A stretch of DNA of 18,956 nt from assembly GCA_037385685.1 (NCBI GenBank), contig JARRMW010000027.1, forward strand, positions 1 through 18,956, read 5' to 3'. This DNA is from Sva-25 sp037385685 (lineage in GTDB: Bacteria; Pseudomonadota; Gammaproteobacteria; Chromatiales; Chromatiaceae). Positions within the stretch are counted from its first letter, which is position 1. The number at the start of each line of letters is the position of its first letter. Under the pieces are notes generated by a model, which worked only from the letters and a program-made list of their open reading frames with translations, was not told where the DNA came from and did no database searches. Shown one piece after another: positions 14,326-18,956 of this stretch. A program made the position numbers and the translations under genes.

Positions 14326-14538
14326 TCAGCCAACTTTCATCAGTGTCCTGCGCCAGCCGGTGTTCGGAAGGGTATTGCAAAGCCTCATCGAATCGCCAAC
14401 CTCGTTCTCGTACCATGAGATGGATCCCTCGTTAGGTTCGTGCTCATAGGCCCACCAGGTGCCATCAGCATCCTGTGCCAGCCACCTGGCCCATGAGGGA
14501 AGCATTGCAAAATTGATCGGCAAAGGCGTCAGGATCAT
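14326..14538 (-). CDS. Small tryptophan-rich conserved hypothetical protein
   Basis: This 70-residue frame encodes a protein with six Trp (16, 19, 28, 29, 42, 62), a central AQDADGTWWAYEHEPN segment, and WYENEVG, followed by WRRTL near the end. The regular composition and this motif look like a small cytosolic family I have seen in gammaproteobacteria, without a name I can give. The frame runs open to 14634; I chose ATG 14538 because the residues before it look non-coding and because the DUF123 gene starts at 14615 on the other strand. An ATG at 14505 is possible. No clear ribosome site. It ends 10 bases from the convergent end of apaH. Confidence 0.55.
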   Translation of the reverse strand: MILTPLPINFAMLPSWARWLAQDADGTWWAYEHEPNEGSISWYENEVGDSMRLCNTLPNTGWRRTLMKVG

Positions 14539-14614
14539 GAATCTGTATGTGCGGAATTCGTCTAAGGTCAGCCTGAGACACAGGGTAGCAAGCCGTGAGT
14601 CCCGGTGAGAAGTC

Positions 14615-15073
14615 TTGCAACTCCCGCCCCGCACCTCTGCAGCCGCGGCGTCCGGGCTTCCGGCCGTAGCTGGCGTTTATCTCCTTGTCATGCATTTGCC
14701 AGACAGTCATGACATCAGTGTCGGCAGGCTGGGATTACACTGTTTCCGTCAAGGCTGGTATCTGTATGCCGGCAGTGCGAAGGGACCAGGTGGCATCAGG
14801 TCGCGATGCGCTCGCCATCTGAGGCTGGACAAGCGGAAGCGCTGGCATAGCGACTATCTGACAAGGATCGCGCAGGTGCGACAGGTCTGGTTCACTGAAC
14901 AGATGTCCGAGATGCGTGTCGTCGGGGAACCGCTGCGTTTCCCGATGCCTAACCAGCCGGTTGCCGGTTTCGGTGCATCCGATAGCCGGGCGCATTCGCA
15001 CCTCTTCTATCGCCCGGTTTGCCCTGATGTCTCCCGCTTGACCCGTCGCATGTCGCTGTATGTGCCTGGATGA
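14615..15073 (+). CDS. DUF123 / GIY-YIG-like protein with lost cysteines
   Basis: The 152-residue protein fits the DUF123 family, small proteins related to GIY-YIG nucleases and sometimes fused to endonuclease III. Landmarks are GVYLLVM (20-26), the GRLG and GWYLYAGSAKGPGG motif (37-60), RSRCARHLR, WHSDYL (77-82), FGASD (119-123) and SHLFY (128-132). In relatives I recall an EC pair after the central strands and a Cys after SD; here these places read EM and SDS. Start: TTG at 14615, with GTGAGAAG just upstream; no ATG or GTG is available before the core motif. Its stop codon overlaps the next start (ATGA). Confidence 0.75.
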   Translation: MQLPPRTSAAAASGLPAVAGVYLLVMHLPDSHDISVGRLGLHCFRQGWYLYAGSAKGPGGIRSRCARHLRLDKRKRWHSDYLTRIAQVRQVWFTEQMSEMRVVGEPLRFPMPNQPVAGFGASDSRAHSHLFYRPVCPDVSRLTRRMSLYVPG

Positions 15074-15549
15074 TAGACTTGCGCGCCATGAACTGGAAAG
15101 TACTGCTACTTGTCATCCTGCTGTTTGTCGGGGCCCTGTTCGTCGGACGCTTCCTCGGTCAGCAGCAGGAGAAGGCTGGCGAATACGAGCTTCTTGCACC
15201 GCTTTGGTGCGAACCGCAGGCTGGCCCCTGTTCTTACAACTATCCCCCGGGGGGCAAGATCCGTTTTTCCCTGGAACCGCAAGAGAGAATTCAGCCGATG
15301 GAGCCCCTGACGGCAACAGTCGAGTATTCGGACGGGCAGATGTCGGCGAGTTCGCTTCTGCTTACGGGGCTGAATATGGAGATGGGACAGAACCGCTTTG
15401 CTTTTCACCAGGAAGGCGATGCATACACAGCAAGGATCCTGATTCCGGTTTGCACCCTGGAGAGAATGGAGTGGAGGGCTCTCGTCAGGATGACCATCCA
15501 GGGGCGGCGATTGGCGGTCCCGTTTCATTTTGCTGTCGATCGGAACTAA
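15070..15549 (+). CDS. Membrane-anchored periplasmic hypothetical protein
   Basis: This 159-residue protein has one N-terminal hydrophobic segment (about 10-29, VLLLVILLFVGALFVGRFLG) acting as signal anchor, and a periplasmic domain of mostly predicted strands. Three Cys (in LWCEPQAGPC and IPVC) could form disulfides. The segment GLNMEMGQNRFAF followed by a C..W pair (VCTLERMEWRA) recalls small FixH/YtkA-like immunoglobulin-type domains, but this is a weak resemblance. The ATG at 15070 overlaps the DUF123 stop codon (ATGA), pointing to coupled translation; the ATG at 15088 (MNWKVLL) gives a more usual signal-anchor start and is a fair alternative. Function unknown. Confidence 0.72.
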   Translation: MIDLRAMNWKVLLLVILLFVGALFVGRFLGQQQEKAGEYELLAPLWCEPQAGPCSYNYPPGGKIRFSLEPQERIQPMEPLTATVEYSDGQMSASSLLLTGLNMEMGQNRFAFHQEGDAYTARILIPVCTLERMEWRALVRMTIQGRRLAVPFHFAVDRN

Positions 15550-15573
15550 ACGCAGGTTATCCGCAGTTTTCCA

Positions 15574-15602
15574 TTGACAGGGGCCCTTAACAGGCATAGA
15601 AT
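15574..15602 (+). promoter_or_regulatory. Near-consensus promoter of the str operon
   Basis: TTGACA (15574-15579), exactly 17 bases, TAGAAT (15597-15602), followed by the GC-rich discriminator TCGCGGTC, which is typical of stringently controlled ribosomal promoters. Transcription would start near 15609, giving a leader of about 195 bases before rpsL. Confidence 0.75.
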
Positions 15603-15647
15603 TCGCGGTCTTTCTCGCCGCTGCACTGCTATTCAGGGTAGGGAAAG

Positions 15648-15681
15648 ACGGTGCCGCAAAATGCGCCGTGGGTTAAAACCC
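15648..15681 (+). promoter_or_regulatory. Two adjacent stem-loops in the str leader
   Basis: ACGGTGC (15648-15654) pairs with GCGCCGT (15663-15669) through seven pairs with one G-U and an 8-base loop. It is followed at once by GGGT/ACCC (15670-15681), so the stems could stack. There is no T run long enough for a terminator. The rest of the leader to 15803 shows nothing I recognise. Confidence 0.4.
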
Positions 15682-15803
15682 TAAAAATTTCAACGACCTG
15701 GCTGTCTGCCGTTGCATATTACTGGCTGGACAGGGGTCGGTTAACGTTTTGTGAAAGGCGTGCAGATGCATGTATCAGCGTCTTTACGGAGACGAAATTA
15801 AAG

Positions 15804-16178
15804 ATGGCAACGATCAATCAGTTAGTACGAAAGCCGCGCAAGCGCAAAGTCGCAAAGAGCAATGTCCCTGCACTGGAGGCATGCCCTCAAAAGCGCGGTG
15901 TCTGTACCCGTGTTTACACAACAACACCGAAAAAGCCGAACTCGGCACTGCGCAAGGTCGCACGTGTACGGCTGACGAATGGCCATGAGGTCACCAGCTA
16001 TATCGGTGGTGAAGGCCACAACCTTCAGGAGCACAGTGTCATCCTGATTCGCGGTGGCCGTGTCAAGGACCTGCCGGGTGTGCGTTACCACACCGTTCGC
16101 GGCACGCTTGATACTTCCGGCGTCGAAAGCCGTCGCCAGGGTCGCTCCAAATACGGCGCCAAGCGCCCCAAGAGCTGA
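15804..16178 (+). CDS. rpsL: 30S ribosomal protein S12
   Basis: S12 sits at the 30S decoding centre and guards translation accuracy. The protein is 124 residues, identical in length to E. coli S12 and near-identical in the core. The loop TTTPKKPNSALRK and the RVKDLPG loop carry the lysines whose changes give streptomycin resistance; both are wild type, as is the Asp that RimO methylthiolates. The ATG at 15804 gives the standard MATINQL start; the frame is open upstream to 15651 but that part is leader. GGAG lies upstream at a long spacing. First gene of rpsL-rpsG-fusA-tuf. Confidence 0.99.
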   Translation: MATINQLVRKPRKRKVAKSNVPALEACPQKRGVCTRVYTTTPKKPNSALRKVARVRLTNGHEVTSYIGGEGHNLQEHSVILIRGGRVKDLPGVRYHTVRGTLDTSGVESRRQGRSKYGAKRPKS

Positions 16179-16204
16179 TTAGGTTTAACAGAGAGTAAAT
16201 AGGT

Positions 16205-16675
16205 ATGGCCAGAAGACGTGTAGCTGCTCGCCGTGAAATTCTTCCGGATCCGAAGTTCGGAAACGTGCTGCTGACGAAGTTCGTCAACATGATCATGATG
16301 GACGGCAAGAAGTCTGTTGCAGAGCGCATCATGTACGGCGCACTGGATCAGATCGCCGACAAGAAGGGAGGCGATCCAATTGAGTCCCTCGAAGCGGCGA
16401 TGGAGAATGTCCGTCCGATGGTGGAGGTCAAGTCCCGCCGTGTCGGTGGTGCGACCTACCAGGTTCCTGTCGAGGTCCGTGCCGTTCGTCGCGATACCCT
16501 CGCTATGCGCTGGATCATCGATGCCGCGCGCAAGCGCAGCGAGAAATCCATGGCAATGCGCCTGGCCGGCGAGCTCATGGATGCCTCAGAGCAGCGTGGT
16601 TCTGCTGTCAAGAAGCGTGAAGATACGCACCGCATGGCGGAAGCGAACAAGGCTTTCTCTCATTACCGCTGGTAA
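16205..16675 (+). CDS. rpsG: 30S ribosomal protein S7
   Basis: S7 is a primary 16S rRNA-binding protein that nucleates assembly of the 30S head and, in E. coli, represses its own operon by binding the rpsL-rpsG spacer. The 156-residue length and sequence are canonical (MARRRVAARREILPDPKFGN to a C-terminal FSHYRW). It follows rpsL after only 26 bases, against roughly 100 in E. coli, so the E. coli S7 operator cannot be present in the same form. The ribosome site (GAGAG, then AGG closer to the start) is modest. Confidence 0.99.
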   Translation: MARRRVAARREILPDPKFGNVLLTKFVNMIMMDGKKSVAERIMYGALDQIADKKGGDPIESLEAAMENVRPMVEVKSRRVGGATYQVPVEVRAVRRDTLAMRWIIDAARKRSEKSMAMRLAGELMDASEQRGSAVKKREDTHRMAEANKAFSHYRW

Positions 16676-16708
16676 TTCTGCAGGATAAGCGAGAGCAAGG
16701 GAGCAGTC

Positions 16709-18796
16709 GTGGCTCGTGCTACACCAATCGAGCGCTATCGAAATCTGGGCATTATGGCCCACATCGATGCGGGGAAAACGACCACGACGGAGCGCATCCT
16801 CTACTACACGGGGGTGTCGCACAAGATTGGTGAAGTGCACGATGGTGCAGCAACCATGGACTGGATGGAGCAGGAGCAGGAGCGTGGTATCACAATTACC
16901 TCGGCTGCAACAACCTGCTTCTGGCGTGGCATGGAACAGCAGTACCCGGTACACCGTATCAACATTATCGATACGCCCGGGCACGTCGATTTTACCATCG
17001 AAGTCGAGCGCTCCTTGCGTGTGCTCGACGGTGCCTGTGCAGTGTTTTGTGCCGTCGGCGGTGTCGAGCCGCAGTCGGAGACAGTCTGGCGTCAGGCCAG
17101 CAAATACGGCGTTCCTCGCATCGCGTTCGTCAACAAGATGGACCGAATGGGCGCCAACTTCCTGCGCGTCGTCGAGCAGGTCAGGGATCGCCTGGGAGCG
17201 ACGCCGGTGCCGATGCAGATGAACATCGGCGCGGAAGAGGAATTCAAGGGGGTCGTCGATCTGGTCAAGATGAAGGCGATCTACTGGAAGGAAGAGAATA
17301 TGGGTATCGAGTTCGAGGAACACGATATCCCTGAAGAGCTGGTCGATACCTGCAACGATCTGCGCGAAAAGATGATCGAGGCGGCAGCCGAGGCCAACGA
17401 GGAGCTCATGGAGAAGTACCTCGAAGAGGGTGAGCTGTCGGCAGACGAGATCAGGACGGGTATCAGGGCGAGAACACTGGCGAACGAGATTACGCCGATG
17501 TTCTGCGGGTCAGCCTTCAAGAACAAGGGTGTTCAGGCGGTCCTCGATGCGGTCATCGACTACATGCCTGCGCCGGCCGATGTCCCGTCGATCAAGGGGC
17601 ATCTGGACGATGCCGACGAGACTCTGGCCGAGCGCCACCCGTCGGATGACGAGCCTTTTGCGGCACTGGCATTCAAGATCGCGACGGATCCGTTCGTCGG
17701 AACCCTGACATTTATCAGGGTCTACTCCGGTGTCCTGAAGTCGGGTGACACGATCATGAACCCGGTCAAGGGAAAGAAGGAACGGGTCGGGCGAATTCTG
17801 CAGATGCACGCGAATTCGCGCGAGGAGATCAAGGAAGTGCGCGCCGGCGATATTGCGGCCCTTGTCGGCCTCAAGGATGTCACCACGGGTGAGACCCTGT
17901 GTGACATCAACAACGTGATCATTCTGGAAAAAATGGATTTTCCGGAGCCTGTTATCTCGGTTGCGGTCGAGCCCAGAACAAAGGCTGACCAGGAGAAGAT
18001 GGGCATAGCGCTGCAGAAGCTGGCGCAGGAAGACCCTTCATTCCGCGTGCATACGGATGAAGAGTCGGGCCAGACGATTATCTCGGGCATGGGCGAACTG
18101 CATCTCGAGATCATCGTCGACAGGATGAAGCGTGAGTTTCACGTCGAGGCGAATGTCGGGAATCCGCAGGTCGCCTACCGTGAAACCATACGCCAGGCCG
18201 TCGAACAGGAAGGCAAGTTCGTCAGGCAATCGGGCGGGCGTGGTCAATACGGTCACGTCTACCTGCGCATCGAGCCGGGAGAGCCTGGCAGTGGTTACGA
18301 GTTCGTCAACGAGGTAGTTGGTGGCGTCGTGCCAAGGGAGTACATCCCGGCCGTAGACAAGGGTGTGCAGGAGGCCATGAAGAGTGGCGTCAAGGCCGGT
18401 TACCCGGTCGTGGATGTGAAAGTGACGCTCTACGATGGTTCGTACCACGATGTGGATTCATCGGAGCAGGCATTCAAGATTGCCGGTTCCATCTGCTTCA
18501 AGGAAGGCGCGGCAAAAGCAAGGCCGGTCATACTTGAGCCGGTTATGAAGGTCGAGGTGGTGACGCCCGAAGAGAACATGGGCGATGTGATCGGTGACCT
18601 CAACGCCCGCCGGGGCATGGTCCAGGGAATGGAAGAAAGTCCGGCTGGCAAGCTTGTGAGGGCGGAGGTTCCCCTCGCAGAGATGTTTGGCTACGCAACA
18701 TCATTGCGCGGAGCCACCCAGGGCAGGGCGACGTACTCCATGGAGTTCGTCAGGTACAGCGAGCTGCCGCCCAGTATCGCTGACAGTATTGACTAA
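16709..18796 (+). CDS. fusA: Elongation factor G (str-operon copy)
   Basis: EF-G is the GTPase that drives tRNA-mRNA translocation and, with RRF, ribosome recycling. The 695-residue protein is full length. G motifs are AHIDAGKTTTTER (residues 17-29), RGITITSAAT, DTPGHVDF, NKMDR and GSAFKNKG. Domain IV tip loops read QSGGRGQYGHV and YHDVDSSE, the canonical forms, including the functional His. The start is GTG at 16709 with AAGGGAG five bases upstream. It lies between rpsG (33 bases) and tuf (32 bases) in the str operon. The window holds a second EF-G at its left end, about 15.5 kb away. Confidence 0.98.
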   Translation: MARATPIERYRNLGIMAHIDAGKTTTTERILYYTGVSHKIGEVHDGAATMDWMEQEQERGITITSAATTCFWRGMEQQYPVHRINIIDTPGHVDFTIEVERSLRVLDGACAVFCAVGGVEPQSETVWRQASKYGVPRIAFVNKMDRMGANFLRVVEQVRDRLGATPVPMQMNIGAEEEFKGVVDLVKMKAIYWKEENMGIEFEEHDIPEELVDTCNDLREKMIEAAAEANEELMEKYLEEGELSADEIRTGIRARTLANEITPMFCGSAFKNKGVQAVLDAVIDYMPAPADVPSIKGHLDDADETLAERHPSDDEPFAALAFKIATDPFVGTLTFIRVYSGVLKSGDTIMNPVKGKKERVGRILQMHANSREEIKEVRAGDIAALVGLKDVTTGETLCDINNVIILEKMDFPEPVISVAVEPRTKADQEKMGIALQKLAQEDPSFRVHTDEESGQTIISGMGELHLEIIVDRMKREFHVEANVGNPQVAYRETIRQAVEQEGKFVRQSGGRGQYGHVYLRIEPGEPGSGYEFVNEVVGGVVPREYIPAVDKGVQEAMKSGVKAGYPVVDVKVTLYDGSYHDVDSSEQAFKIAGSICFKEGAAKARPVILEPVMKVEVVTPEENMGDVIGDLNARRGMVQGMEESPAGKLVRAEVPLAEMFGYATSLRGATQGRATYSMEFVRYSELPPSIADSID

Positions 18797-18828
18797 ACCG
18801 TAAATGAACAGGCCGAGGGGCAAGTAAA

Positions 18829-18956
18829 GTGTCTAAGGAAAAATTCGAACGTACCAAACCGCACGTCAATGTTGGCACGATTGGCCACGTTGACCACGGC
18901 AAGACAACCCTGACAGCTGCGCTGACAAAAGTCTGTGCGGAGACCTGGGGTGGTGA
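18829..18956 (+). CDS. tuf: Elongation factor Tu, 3' truncated by the window
   Basis: Only the first 42 codons are inside the window. The start is GTG at 18829, preceded by GAGGGG. The product opens with SKEKFERTKPHVNVGTIG and contains the complete P-loop GHVDHGKTT, with the TAALTKV helix after it. EF-Tu delivers aminoacyl-tRNA to the ribosome. It follows fusA as last gene of the classical str operon. Whether a second tuf exists elsewhere cannot be seen. Confidence 0.97.
   Translation, partial: MSKEKFERTKPHVNVGTIGHVDHGKTTLTAALTKVCAETWGG

Noticed and set aside
16586..17323. 245-codon open frame on the minus strand across rpsG and fusA
   Set aside because: Antisense to two certain genes with no recognisable protein features; a shadow frame.
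1..18956. CRISPR arrays, insertion sequences, tRNA genes, toxin-antitoxin pairs and defence genes
   Set aside because: Looked for on both strands; no direct-repeat array, transposase, tRNA-like cloverleaf or recognisable defence protein was seen.

Overview
The window reads as chromosomal DNA of a gammaproteobacterium of moderately high GC. SpeD, OxyR, ApaH, YhfA and the S12, S7 and EF-G proteins all resemble gammaproteobacterial versions, and the str operon has the usual rpsL-rpsG-fusA-tuf order. I cannot name the genus. There is no phage, transposon, integron, CRISPR array or defence island, and no gene looks recently acquired. Most genes are housekeeping, so the unusual material lies in intergenic regions and in residue-level departures.

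Layout: (1) 1-1972 holds the 3' part of a second, non-str EF-G (EF-G1B-like), its terminator, and a PAP2 membrane phosphatase. (2) 2019-4079, minus strand, holds a small acidic conserved protein, a small secreted protein and argE. (3) oxyR is divergent from argE; the space between them carries three inverted repeats. (4) fadD, minus strand, converges on oxyR. (5) 7118-7795 is a 678-base gap without a credible protein gene; its minus strand has the architecture of a small RNA of about 110 nt. (6) An isoprenylcysteine methyltransferase-like gene is followed by a thioredoxin-fold gene (minus) that is divergent from a YpfJ-type zinc peptidase gene and cpdA (plus), with overlapping divergent promoters. 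(7) On the minus strand, speD is translationally coupled to a seven-bladed WD40 lipoprotein gene, and yhfA is coupled to a VOC gene. (8) apaH, with a TTG start, is divergent from yhfA. Next come a tryptophan-rich 70-residue gene (minus), a DUF123 gene and a coupled membrane-anchored protein gene. (9) A near-consensus promoter and a leader of about 195 nt precede rpsL, rpsG, fusA and the first codons of tuf.

The genes touch translation (two EF-Gs, S12, S7, EF-Tu), oxidative and thiol stress (OxyR, YhfA, thioredoxin-fold protein), nucleotide signalling (CpdA for cAMP, ApaH for Ap4A), polyamines (SpeD), arginine (ArgE) and fatty-acid activation (FadD). The two observations I rate highest are the small-RNA candidate at 7372-7486 and an OxyR that keeps Cys199 but has Leu at position 208, where the resolving cysteine should be. 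I see no multi-gene system that looks new.
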